Below are positions 33,881-45,626 of a DNA stretch of 64,000 nucleotides, in pieces; position 1 is the first letter of the stretch; each line of letters opens with the position of its first letter. The stretch is from Lineus longissimus. Its lineage: Eukaryota; Nemertea; Pilidiophora; Heteronemertea; Lineidae. The stretch lies in assembly GCF_910592395.1 (NCBI RefSeq), contig NC_088319.1, positions 8,434,001 through 8,498,000 on the forward strand, written 5' to 3'. Position numbers and translations under genes: made by a program. The notes under the pieces are model-generated. The model worked only from the letters and a program-made list of their open reading frames with translations, did not search any database and was not told the DNA's origin.

Positions 33881-34336
33881 AGCCCTAAAAGTTGTTGTAT
33901 TTGTTGGTCTCCCCATACAGAAACACGATTATGTATTAGACTTGACGCTGATCGATGACGACGACAGCATAGAATAGAGAATAAGTCTTATCATGAGTTT
34001 TGTATTTGGCTAATGCCCGCATATAAGAATTGGACGCAGAAAAGTGCCCACAAAACAGGCTTTTTTCTCCATCTGTGGTTATCTGTGGGCAGTTGTTATT
34101 AGATGTGAGCTAATACAGTGTTTTCACTTGTGGCAACCATGTTATCTGAGTGAACCACCATACCTTCCCCGGCATTTTAATTGAGGCTGGAGGATTCGAC
34201 TTATGTAGGATTTAGGAGGGGAACATCTGTCCCATATTTGATGACGTATTTTGCAAAAGTTGTGATGTATAGGTTTTGCTATAAGCTCTCTAATAGGAGA
34301 TTCCTCAAAGACAGTTTACACTCTTAAAAGGGGATG

Positions 34337-34425
34337 GTCACTTAGCAAGTTGGTTTACATACGTTTTACCAAGTCAAATTTTACACAGTTGGAAATAAGT
34401 TTTGAAACAAAAATTATGTAGTTAA
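34337..34425. repeat. inverted repeat G, left arm
   Basis: Pairs with 39690-39785: 'caagttggtttacata', 'ttttaccaagtcaaa', 'acacagttggaa' and 'gaaacaaaaatt' occur here and as reverse complements there, in mirrored order. The two arms enclose 5.3 kb, including element E. Confidence 0.7.
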
Positions 34426-35805
34426 ATTAGATTGTAGGTCCTAATACAATAAGGGTAGGTGCGATAGAAAATTTCTTTAGAATTGATGATTTTATTAGAC
34501 AAATTATGTGAAAAAGTGAAGTTTCTTAAAAAGGCAAGAAAAATTATGCCGCAGCCAAACAAAAGGCAGCCAGTGATAGGATCAACCATATAATAACATT
34601 AACATGATAAAAAGCATCGTTATTTTCCAACATCAATGTAAAATTAGGGAAAAAGTATTAACTTGGCCAGAAAGCAGCTATGTGAACAGGGGAAAACATG
34701 TGTTGGAACAGCAACCATTTGGAGGGCAGGCGGTATTTGCACCACGCCACCACGGGCACCACGCGACCACCACGCCACCACGCGAACAGGCGGAGCGATC
34801 ATAATGACGATATCAAAATAGACCATCAGACCATAGCCTGGTACCACTGGCCACCGTCGGAGGACGCTGTTGTGTTTGACCTATTTTGACTTTTGTATTG
34901 CAATCTTGACACTAGAGGCGCTGATGTCGTTCCTAAACAACGGCTCTAGCACTGCTAAATTGCCACCATCTTGAAAAGCAGTACCGCGCATGTGGAAATG
35001 TAAAGAATCTTTACAATTGCAAAGAGGCTATCGCATCACCACTACGCCCGAGAACACGCTGCATTGATAGTTTGCAATAAATTCACGTAAAAACACACCA
35101 GAACATCTCGGGTTTTATTTACAAAGATCATATTTTGTTATTTATTTATAAAACAAGCCATTTTATGAAAGAAGGTGGCACTTATTAGGCCTGGATAAGA
35201 CTTTGGAGTTTGAAGTGGTGGTGACGCAGTGTTGAAAACACCTGAATCTCAGGATGCCGATATCCAAGATGGCGGAATTTTACCAATTCCAGTGTCTGAA
35301 ATTGAATTTTAATTTCGGCACTGTGCGAGTTTGTTTTGTATTGAAGTCAAAATAGGTCAAACACAACAGCGTCGTCTGACGGTGGCCAGTGGTACCAGGC
35401 TAATCAGACCACAGACACTTGAGAGTTGTGGTTACACCTACCAATTATAGATGGCATGTTGGTATACTGCGTTGTTGCCTGACGGGATGCGAAATTTTTT
35501 TCTGCAGGATACTTCTGCCACAGTGTACATCTGACAGCCAATCACAATTGGCGCGATCTTTGACGTCACACTGTTTATTTATGCATGATAATGCAAATAC
35601 AATGGACGATACCGAGTCGCATGCCGAGTGCCACTTCAACTGTGAATGTGACAATAGTTCATTGTCTGACCCCAATTATGCTCAACTCAAGGTTTGTGTC
35701 GTAGTGTTTAGGAATGAATTGCACAGATTCATTGTAAAATTGATGATATTATGCGTACAAAAGAGACATCAGCTGATCTGATCGCTACATTGCAGTGCAT
35801 GCATT

Positions 35806-35977
35806 GATTTGTGAAATTTTAAGGGGTAGTGACACTGACAGTGTTGCCAATGTTGATAATTATTAAAGGGACAGTGTATCCGATGTCTCGCGATTTGTGA
35901 AATTTTAAGGGGCAGTGACACTGACAGTGTTGCCAATGTTGATAATTATTAAAGGGACAGTGTATCCGATGTCTGCT
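35806..35977. repeat. 86-bp tandem duplication in element E
   Basis: Two copies starting 'gatttgtgaaattttaagg' at 35806 and 35892, almost identical ('ggggtagtg' versus 'ggggcagtg'). Confidence 0.9.
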
Positions 35978-36639
35978 GTTTGTTGAAGGTATCAGGCCTA
36001 TTTTGGTAGTTTGAACATTGTTGAAAGGGCCATTGTATAAAACACATTTTGACAAGCAAAGAAAATAAATTGAATGGTGGCGCCACCTATGCATATACAG
36101 CAGAACTAGGTTGACGGATAAACATTCAACCTCGGCTATTTTGCCGAGCACAGTGCGCCTTTAACAGACAAGTCCAATAAATACAGTCCACTCGACATTG
36201 ACGACAATGAAAATACATGTTAAGATACTGCAAATAAATATATTTTAGCTAATATACTCCTCTAACCATTTGCTAACTTGTTCTTTCCAAGATTATCAGA
36301 ACACGTGGCATTGTTGACATTATTGCGCCATGTGGAAAGATGATGTCAACAAAGACACGTGCTTGCCTTGAATTCTGATTGGCTGTCAGATGTACACTAT
36401 GGCAGAAGTATCCTGCAGAAAAAAATTTCGCTGACGGGATTTACGAGTATTTATTACTTGTTAATGGCATTCGCAAAAAGCAGGGCTATTATTAAGCCGC
36501 TATACATCCGTGTCCAACCGTTTGTCATGAGAGATCTTACACACCATTATTGTTATCACAATACTGTCACTGCGGAGAAAGTATAGATCGGAGACCTATT
36601 ATTGCGAATTCGTGTTGTACAGAGACTTGTCCCCGGTAA

Positions 36640-36790
36640 AGGTCCTGTGAAGTTGGCTCCTAGTTCCCAGTTCCCAGTTCCCAGTTCGTTATTCGTACCC
36701 ATTTTGAAACATGGTGTGTTTGGGTACGAAATGGGCTAAGCATTTCCCAGTTCCCAATTCAAATTTCTTTCAAATATTAACCCTCCACAG
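36640..36790. repeat. 'cccagttcccagttcc' short tandem repeat
   Basis: Several 'ttcccag' 7-mers in tandem at 36661-36686 with variants near 36750. Nearby 'ttttaacccttt' phrases recur (36813, 36852, 36913). Confidence 0.5.
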
Positions 36791-38305
36791 TCCGATAACT
36801 CAACTTGGTGGTTTTAACCCTTTCCTACCAAGCTCGCGATTCAACTATCAGTGACTTTAACCCTTTCTGACCCATTTCCCGGTTCAAAATACCAGCTCCT
36901 TATTCGCTTAACTCGTTTTAACCCTGTACGGCATGTACGCCGCGCGCTTATGCATTGAAGGCCTATTTGGTACACTGATGTGAAAGTAAATATTGTGACC
37001 TGTTTTAAAGGTCCCGCCCTATTGTTCGACAATGGTTCAGTGATTTCAAATACCTGACGGGCTCATCTTGCCTGTAGGTGTATTGTCTCATGTGTGAATA
37101 GTTTCGACGTCCTGTGAGAGGTGAGAGACCCCTATTGGCTACTTCGTGTAACTTTATTTTGCCTACATAGCTGCTGCCTAGAGCGTCCCTTTAAACACTA
37201 TGAAGACTGTGACACTGGTGTGAAAGTAAATATAGTCCACTATTTAAAAGTCCTGTTCTATTGTTTGATGGGATTTCATGAATAGCAATATGGGCCCAGG
37301 CTTATACATCGTAGACGTATTACAGTCATTTGAAAGTCAGTATAGTCCCCAGTTTTAAAAGTCCGGGTGATTTTTCAGGAATTTAAAGATGACTACTGCA
37401 TTAACTTTCATATAAGGCCATTGATTTTGAACATTCTGCCCTAGGTCATATGCATTCGGAGAGCGCGATCGCTACTGGGGACCTTTTGGTCGCTCGTAGG
37501 ACCCACTTTGATAATCGCCGCCCAGACCCTCACGTGACCCGCGTGTTAATAGATGGCGACGGCGTTGTTCCAGGCGGTGGTCGACATGTCCATTAAAGGG
37601 GCACTATAGGCAGCATCTTGGTAGGCAACATAAAGTTACACAAAGTAGCCAGTGAGTCTCTCACCTCTCACAGTTTGTCCTAACCTAGTCACGCCTGTAA
37701 CAGGGATACATTCAGTGATGAATCAAATAAGACCTAATGCCCTTACTCTGTTTATAAGTCAGCTAAAGTTGGCCAATTTGACCCCCTGCTCCTACATAGT
37801 CCCCCTTTAATGGGAAACTATAGGCAACAGCTAGGTAGGCAAGATAAAGTTACACAAAGTCGCCAATAAGGGTCTCTCACACAACAGTATGTTGAAACTA
37901 TGCACACGTGTTCGAGTGAGTGATAAATCTAACTCCTCCCCCCCCCCCAACCCACCCCACCCAAACGAACGGCCACCCCTTTAAAGGGAGACTATATAAC
38001 CCACTCGTACTCGTATGGTTTTTGCAGGTCTGTCGTCAGTTGGAGTAGGTCTAGTTACTCAACGGTAATTCAGTACGTATTTCCGTAGTTGGCGTACGCC
38101 TTTATTCCAATAATCCCAAGAACGGGCATCAGAGAAGCTAGGATAGCAGCCAACGCCATCTATAATTGTTCCAAGAAACCATGATCCAATAAATCGACCG
38201 CTATTTTGATATCGTCATTATGATCGCTCCGCCTGTTCGCGTGGTGGCGTGGTGGTCGCGTGGTGCCCGTGGTGGCGTGGTGCAAATACCGCCTGCCCAT
38301 TTGGA

Positions 38306-39689
38306 GTCAATTATGAATTGAGGTAGTCCAGCTCTCTATTATGGGTCATGCTTGGCTAGTTTCTTAAAAATGTGAAAGAATAGGGTCTGAATTACTAGTA
38401 TTGACCCTCAGTGGACTGGTTTCCACAGGAATCAAGTAATATCCCTGGAGCTAGATGTGATGAAGGGGCCATTTCCCTTTTATGCTCCATAACATCCAAA
38501 TGCCAAAATTAAGAAAATCACTCACTTTGCTATGGAATCATACTGTGGGTGTTGACAAAGTTCAGAATTGGTCATCATCATGACGTCTATGGCACGCCTT
38601 TTTCCAAATATTTCATAAAATGAGATTATAAGTTATAGAGTGATCGCGGATAAAAGTCCTTTTAGGGTTACATGAATGCAAATTATATCACAAAGGGAAG
38701 CCATTCTATGTGTGGTGGATGATGGGGCCCATTCAAATAAAAGTCAAAGAAATATGTTAACTCACCAAATTGCAAGAAACACGGATTGATCACATATCTC
38801 TTATAAGTTGTAATATATCCATCACAAATAAGAAACATGTGAAATCAACAATAGTGCGAGTGAAAGCAACTTGGCTTCTCCGTGTAACATGGTACCTTGT
38901 ATTCCTTGATGTCTTACCAATGTGTATCACATCCCTGGCCATTGACAGATAACAGCCACTATGGTTCGACTAGGGAAAAAGGCATCACTGTGTGGTAAAA
39001 CTTTTGTCATTGCCTTCTGCATGTCTACAGTCAGTCATCTCTTCAAGAACTGAGACCGGCCCCTGGACACAAAATGGGCCACCCTCTACCTTCTGCATTG
39101 TACACTGACTTGTGCATCAGAAGATGCAGGTGTCAGTCAAACACATGAAGGCAATAGCTGCATTTCTAAGTGACCATGGTCAAATCAAATTCTCGTAGGC
39201 TACCGTTATGGTGTGTAACTTAATGCATCTTCTCCACTAGAACCAATTCATCAATGAAAACCAGTCCAGTACAAACAAGTTGGTTGGTATTACATAATCA
39301 CTGCTCACCAAAGCAGACAAAGGTAAATGACGACTGTGACCAACAGAGAATTTAAAAGCCCTCATGAAATGATCAACTTATGTTCACAAGTGGTTAATAC
39401 TAGCTGTTCTATTGGATGTTCACCCCCAATTGCACCAAGGAAAAGTATTATAAAATCTACTTTTTTGCTGAATTTATGCTTAAAATGACAAATTCCAATG
39501 ACTTTTATGATCCAAATCAGTAATATGAACCTTGTACCATACACCTGAGTCTTTGTTTGGAACAATATCAGGTTCTTACTTAGGATTTCAGCACTTTACA
39601 AATCACACAAAATCGCCTTGATATAAGCACCCAAAGGGAAAAAAAGTCAAATGCCCATACTATACCAAGAGCTATAATCTACCATACCA
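38306..39689. other. no gene recognised
   Basis: AT-rich and between element E and the right arm of repeat G. No coding domain, exon or repeat pair identified. Confidence 0.45.
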
Positions 39690-39785
39690 ATGGAATTTTT
39701 GTTTCATAAGTTAATTCCAACTGTGTAAAGTTTGACTTGGTAAAACCTTACATATGTAAACCAACTTGCATTTCAAGTCACACAA
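39690..39785. repeat. inverted repeat G, right arm
   Basis: Reverse complement partner of 34337-34425. Confidence 0.7.
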
Positions 39786-39835
39786 TATAGAATATAAATG
39801 GTCAACAATGACAGTTGACGTGACCAGTTGGGCAT

Positions 39836-40212
39836 TTTGGCTCACCATAGGGGAGTCTATACAATAGCACTGTGTCTGTTGTCCGTCGACAGTCGTTGTC
39901 GTCGTCTGTATCCTGTTTCAAAAACAGTGGCACATTCCTTATATTATATAATATAATACAGGTTTTTGATTTGACGTAATTTACATAGTCATAGAGGTCA
40001 AATGGCGTAAATGGGCCGTTTGAGTGTAACTATGGCACGTTTCTTAACTTGCAATTTGGTACACATGATCCCTATGTCATATAATATTTGACATCGAATT
40101 TCGGTCCGATCTAATTCTCGACTTGGCCACCAGCGGGCCAAGACTAAAAAAAGTAAATAGTGCAATATTTCGCTTATCTCGATATTTTTATGGTAGGTAC
40201 TCCTAGCAAAGA
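39836..40212 (+). mobile_element. HINE-like element C, copy 2, 3'-truncated
   Basis: Starts TTTGGCTCACCATAGGGGAG, followed by a GTC/GTCC microsatellite (39880-39910), and contains one unit of the C body ('catagaggtcaaatggcg', 'tggcacgtttctta', 'ggccaccagcgggcc'). No 3' hairpin end is found in the window; sequence leading into the LINE begins at about 40213. Confidence 0.65.
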
Positions 40213-40645
40213 TACAACCAAAAATGGCGGCGGTTTGGAGCTAAGCTGTTCTTTTGGTCCGAGTTTTATAACCCAGTTTTTCTTTTGAAACGTTGTGATT
40301 AACAAGGTCTATTTGGTAAACAGCAGCAGCAACGAGCCAATGAGCTTGTGGTAGAATTGACCAAAGGGGGTTTTATTCTCTCTTTTTAGCTGAACATGCT
40401 GAAGGGTTTCTGGCCAAATTAGACAGCGGCTTTGTTTAGTAAAACAAGCAGTGTGTTTAGAACATATATTGCATACAGACAAGGAAAGTACCGTCCGTTC
40501 CGCATGATGAGTCGGGGAACAAAAGATCAACAAGCGATTAATACACCGAGGCAGGCTGGGGCTTATTGTAAGACTGATCAGAGATCACCACAGGAAAGGT
40601 TTAGGAAGCCCTGAATTAAAAGTTGTGTGAACTGATCGAAATAAA

Positions 40646-41190
40646 ATGGACAGTTTAAATGAAGTAGATTGGTGGCTACTAAGGCAGATCCGGGGAACCT
40701 GTCGATCAGAGACTTGTTTTAATACAGAGTTACGCAATTTAAGAGAAGACCAGAAAAATGTTTGAGCAAGTAGGACAGACCGCATTGACGATACTCTGAA
40801 GGAGGTAAAAGATAGCATTATTAGTAGTAGTAAAGATTTGAGACACTATTTAGACATTGAGTATGCTGAAATTAGCAGTTGTATAGATCGAATAGAAGAG
40901 GCTACACCAGTGGTTTGTCCCAAGGCCAAAGACTTTGACCGGAAGCGTCTGTCATTGCGATTGGGTTACCGGATGACGCAGATGAAAAACTACCCGTAAG
41001 TGTCGAGAGTCTGCTGTGTGTCTGGCTAGAGCTAAGTGATGTCAAGTGTGTTAAATGCATGAGAACCAAGACCAGGTTTAATAAAGCTGGAGTTGTTAAG
41101 ATGCGCATCACATCGGTTTCTGATAAAATCAGAGTCCTTAGGGCCAAAAACAAGCTCAAAGATAACCCTGACTCTTCAAAAACGTACGTC
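40646..41190 (+). pseudogene. LINE ORF1-like fragment, first part
   Basis: From ATGGACAGTTTAAATG the translation reads MDSLNEVDWWLLRQIR. In two further frames it continues with DDTLKEVKDSIISSSKDLRH and then LCVWLELSDVKCVKCMR, MRITSVSDKIRVLRAKNKL and KDNPDSSKTYV. This order (coiled segment, then an RRM-like 'V+I ... R ... NK+L' pattern) is typical of invertebrate LINE ORF1 proteins, which bind element RNA. At least two frame breaks. The MITE interrupts it after KTYV. Confidence 0.5.
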
Positions 41191-41517
41191 TTAACCCTTT
41201 CAGGACTGAATATTTTTTTCCTAAACCTCCGCTCTCTGGTCTGGATATTTTTCAAGTTTTTTCGTCCAAAATCAAAGTTTTGAAAGTAAAATATCGGCTT
41301 TGCAAGAATCGCTATGAAGTTGGCATGAATGGAAAAGGTAATTCCCCAGAAGGTCGGAAATCCCCTCCGAGCAGTTAAAAAATGCGGATTGGCATTAGAA
41401 ATGACTGGAAAACCGATGTAGTGAAAAGATCGTCAATCTCGCATTTCTGCAAGACCTGTCCAGAACGGAGGTATTGCGATGCTCGCAATTTTGCGAGACT
41501 CGTCCTGAAAGGGTTAA
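41191..41517. mobile_element. piggyBac-like MITE with TTAA ends
   Basis: 327 bp with TTAA at both edges and inverted ends CCCTTTCAGGAC / GTCCTGAAAGGG. TTAA duplication with CCC-starting ends is the hallmark of piggyBac-type elements. It splits the LINE ORF1 between its RRM-like part and the SHAERL segment. Confidence 0.75.
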
Positions 41518-41708
41518 GAGCGCCACGTCCCATGCTGAGCGGTTGACTGACTTTAACTTTCGGCAGATATTAAAAGAAATTCCTGATGGCGAGAAGTTAA
41601 GAATTACAGGTAGCGGGTGCCTTATTGGGGAATATGCCAAGCAGCCAGAAGACGAGGATAAAAACCAGGCACCTTTTGACCGCCCATCTGCCAGCGATAG
41701 AGGGATAT
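41518..41708 (+). pseudogene. LINE ORF1-like fragment, C-terminal part
   Basis: KSATSHAERLTDFNFRQIL, KEIPDGEKLRITGSG and CLIG resemble the C-terminal domain of invertebrate LINE ORF1 proteins. The frame runs into element D near 41709. Confidence 0.5.
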
Positions 41709-44700
41709 TATGGCAAGCCAAAGCGGAATTTATTCAAGACTGTGGAATTACTATTCAAGAAGATAAATATATGTTCAAGACCAAAATATGTTCAATCCTG
41801 AATCAAATATTGTCAACCTTGAATCAAATATTGTCTACCTTGAATCAAATATGGCCAACCCTTGAACATTTTCAAAACATGAATACAAAAAGTTGATGAC
41901 GTAGAACCCATGGTACTTCTGATGCGTTGCGCTTAATGACATGATTGAATTACCGGTAGTGGCGTGCATGGCACACATTATAAACATCATTTCGAAGATC
42001 CCGCAAGAGATCTTCGAAATTACTGGCATGAGCCAGTAAATTTAGCTTCTCCTTGTCCATTATAAGGATTCTTCTTCTGTCACTGTCAGTCGTGTGTCTG
42101 TTTAGTTTTGTAAAACTCGTTAAACCTCGTGCGAAGAATTCGAGCTCCGCAACGCATCAGAAGTACCATGGGTCTACGTCATCAATTTCGTGGTCACGTG
42201 CGTCTTGGATATGGTCACGTGAGTCTTGAATGTTGACAATATTTGATTCAAGGTTGAACAAAAGTATTCAAGAATGCATTATATTTTCATATATGAGATT
42301 TTACAACTTTTTAGCTCAGCTGACTCAGTCAGCCGAGCTTGTCAAATATGTTGTTCAGTGGCGTCCGTCTGTCCATCCATCCATCCATCGGTCCGTCCGT
42401 TAAACACCTGGTGCACATTTTGAATTGAGAAGAGCTAGAGGCCCTCAAATTGGCGTGTGTGTACATCAGGAGTAAGGGTACGTTGACACAAAAAATTGGA
42501 GCGATGCGCCTACAAATAAGCATTCTACGGCAATCGGAGCGTCAAGTTGAAATAGTGCAATTTCTCATGAATTATTCATTGGACAAACAACAGCTCATTT
42601 CCCCTGAAAGACAAAGATTTGCATATAATTATCACCAAAGGATTTCAAATTTCGACCAAGTTTAAGTGGTGTTATCACATGTTATGTAATTGGCAAGAAG
42701 CCAAGTGGTTTTCAAAATTCGCGGGGAACTACTATTACTCTGCTCATTCAGGGTTTATTCTCGGTCTGGGCATATGAGCTCTCGATTCGCGAAGTTTTAG
42801 ACGATGATTTCGCCCAATATGGCTCAGATTTTTTAATGTAAGCAAGCACAAGGTGTTGTTGGTAGTAAACACCACAATGGTAGACGTTATTGCTATCTAA
42901 TCGCTGTTTTATTGTATGAATTAGCGCTGATTAGAAGGAATTTCCCGCTAATGACGTCAACAGAATTCCCTTCTTCAATAATGGGTCGCTTCTGTCAATA
43001 ACAATAAAACAACAGAAAATAGGAAAATATGAAAAAATGGCTTACCATTGGGACCTATGGGCAAGACACAATGCTAGGATCGGAAATTATATTATTTTGT
43101 TTCTATTTGCAGGTTTTTAAACCTAGTCTGAGAGTTTCGTCAATAATTTATATTTCTAAAATCGATTCGTCGCATTTCTATGTTATGGTGTATTTCGCCA
43201 TCTTCACTTCTGAAGTGCGAGGTAAGTCTGTCATGTTTCTGTGATGCTGGTCGAAAAACGTTTAGATTGCGTTAAATATGCAAATATGCGTTTAATAATC
43301 AAGTGCCAGTGGTTCATTATCATGCACAGTGTGATGCATGGTTGGTAGTTTGTAAGGAATTCGGTAGTCTACACTCACTGACAGACATTTGATTTGTTCT
43401 GATGCTGTGCTACAGCTAGGCCTACTAGGGTATGTCTCCCCTTGGATTTATTTCAATTATTATATTTTGTCTTCGCTTTCGAGTAACCTATGCGTACCAT
43501 AAATGACATAGGCCTAATAGTATGTATTTTCCTGGATGAGCGCAGAGTGTATCCACTATAAATCCTTCCAGTGGGCCTGTGTTGGACATTTAACTCCAAG
43601 ACATGTAGAGACGAGTTCGTGACTCGGAGAGACGGGTTGTCCATAGATGAGGTTGTGACTCTGAGACAGGTTGTGCATGTTGAGACAAGGTTGTGACTTG
43701 CAAGGTTGTGATTCTGAAGACAAGTTGAAGAATGTAAACTAGGGAGTGGTGTCTGCTGTCTACTTTGTTATCTATTTTAAATTTTTTTGAAAAAAAAAGA
43801 TTTATCTACATGTAGGCGTAGTGATTGTACAGCTGTTTGTATCAAGATATAAAGTAGTGACTGATGAATGATGAATCATTCATAATTTGTTTTCTATTTT
43901 CAGATACTAGGTGCTGATACCCATTGTCTTCGCTGAATTTGGTGGCTGTTGTAATATTGAGTTTGCCTCCCCATCAGGGTCGCACCTATTGGAAAAATGT
44001 TGATTGCATCCAGGCAATCCAAGACCTATTGCCTCCGTGCAATCCAATAAAGCTCTCAAAATCTATTGCCTAATCCAATAAGTCTATTTATGTTAACACT
44101 GCCTGTAATTGAAAACATTCATTTGTACGTATCAAAATATCATGCTTTTTACATGTCTGTGTTTTATTTAAGGCAACTCATAAAGAAGGTTATCCAAAAC
44201 TAACCAGCTACTACTTTCACAAGCAACCATAATTTAAACCAAAACCTTCTTCCTAAACATGGCACATTTAATCTCGGATTACCTTTTTATTGACTCGCCT
44301 TGTATCTATTCTATTCCATAGCACCATCTTGATCAGGGATTCCCGTGTATTTTTTTTTACTTTTACAATATATTCATGAATATATCTGATTCCCATGTGA
44401 TTTTCTTAATTTCAATCAACCTTTTTGAGTAAATTCCAATCACCTGCTGGGCAGGTCAATCTAGAACAATAAAGTTTATTTTGTTTACCAACTCTTTGTT
44501 GTTGTCTTTTCTTCAGTGCAACTAACACCATCCCAAACATTTGACCGCATCAACACACCTGCCCTCCCTCCTGTTCACCAGTTCAGCTGAGCGCCAGGCC
44601 CTTGGGCCTCTTGTTGTATTCATGTGTTGAAAATGTTCAAGGGTTGGACATCAGGGTTGAACATATTTTGGTCTTGAACATATATTTAACTTCTTGAATA

Positions 44701-44743
44701 GTAATTCCACAGTCTTGAATAAATTCCGCTTTGGCTCGCCATA
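41709..44743. mobile_element. inverted-repeat element D, interrupted by HINE B3
   Basis: The left arm 41709-41931 pairs with the right arm in two pieces, 42149-42275 and 44616-44743. Shared phrases include 'gccaaagcggaatttattc', 'gactgtggaattactattc', 'catgttcaagaccaaaat'-type text and 'cttctgatgcgttgcg'. Without B3 the element is about 0.73 kb. Three 20-bp tandem units 'ccttgaatcaaatattgtc' lie in the left arm (41816-41860). No target duplication could be fixed. The outermost 'tttggctcgccatag' resembles the 5' end of family C. Confidence 0.6.
42314..44615 (+). mobile_element. HINE-like element B, copy 3
   Basis: The 5' end is TAGCTCAGCTGACTCAGTCAGCCGAGCT with GTCC and ATCC repeats (42362-42400). 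The 3' end is CAGCTGAGCGCCAGGCCC-TT-GGGCCTCTTGTT. It is 2.3 kb, non-coding and unbroken. The flanks 'caacttttt' and 'gtattcatg' are contiguous in the left arm of element D (reverse of 41877-41894), so the pre-insertion sequence is known and shows no target duplication. Confidence 0.75.
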
Positions 44744-45324
44744 GGAGTTACAGTGATGACGCTAATCGGTAGCCGCTGCCGTGATTTTATGCGGGGAGGT
44801 AATCAAAGCTAGTACATTCCCCAGCCCTGAAGCTATCAGTGTCGAACTGGAATATAAATGGCTAGACATTAGAAAACAATTACGTTGCAAAATAATAAAC
44901 CACATAAATAATGACATATTCTGTCTGAACGAAACCCATCTCACTGGTGATACGATTGAGGTAGATGGTTACAAGTGGTTTGACCACCGGTGGACTTGTA
45001 TCCACAAGGATGTCCCGCATGTATCCGGAGGTGTGGGGATTTCGGTAAAAAACTGTTTAGTGAACGCTTTTGATATAAGCATAGGCAATAAATCAGTCGA
45101 TGGCATTTTGGTCTTGGAAAAAACGAACTGTCTGACTTTACGTTCGTTGTATTCGCATGTTATTTACCTCCTTCTAACTCGAGTAGAAGTGATGCAACAG
45201 AATTTTTCGCGCATCTCATAACCAAAATATATCCGTTTAGCTACAGTACGCAGACTGTATTGTGCTCGGAGGTGACTATAATGCAAGAATTGGTAACCTC
45301 AGTGACGTCATTGATAGAGAAGAC
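44744..45324 (+). pseudogene. LINE APE-type endonuclease, N-terminal part
   Basis: NNDIFCLNETHLTGDTIEVD contains the NETHL motif (catalytic Glu kept), followed by GYKWFDHR, HVSGGVGISVKN and KSVDGILVLE. After a frame break, GGDYNARIGNLSDVIDRED carries the GDxN motif. This enzyme nicks the target DNA for reverse transcription. The coding sequence is cut at 45324 by the Harbinger element and resumes at 48177. Confidence 0.75.
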
Positions 45325-45626
45325 ATTGGGTGAGGTCAAATCTCAGAGTTTACTAAGTGTTAACACCAGGTGTTAAGAAAGTGTTCCAAAACCCCGAGAT
45401 TTGACCTCCTCACTTGACTCCTAGTTAACACTTTCTTAACACCGAGTTGACACTAAGTTAACACTTGGTAGACACCTAGGGAACACTTTGATCGCTCAGG
45501 TGTTCCCTTAATCTGAGGAAGTGGCCAAGTGTTAAGAAAATGCATTACAGATCGTGTACATCAGGTGTTAACCTCCTGGAGGTTAACACCTGTGAGAGGT
45601 CAATTCTCAGAGTTACAAAGGCAGCC

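Larger units (their letters stand above)
34724..38298. mobile_element. 3.6-kb TIR element E made of nested palindromes
   Basis: The ends are perfect inverted complements beginning GGGCAGGCGGTATTTGCACC. Inverted similarity extends about 100 bp (34724-34824 and 38199-38298) and is rich in CACCACG units. ATTTGGA flanks both sides (34717-34723 and 38299-38305), a probable 7-bp target duplication. Inside, further inverted pairs are 34823-34892 with 35345-35411, 35484-35553 with 36362-36440, and 37108-37195 with 37590-37680. No transposase-like frame is present, so it is non-autonomous or a decayed composite. Confidence 0.75.

Noticed and set aside
44723-44745. A further 5' end of family C at 'tttggctcgccatag'
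   Set aside because: Similar over about 15 bases but without the microsatellite or the C body; explained as the outer end of element D.
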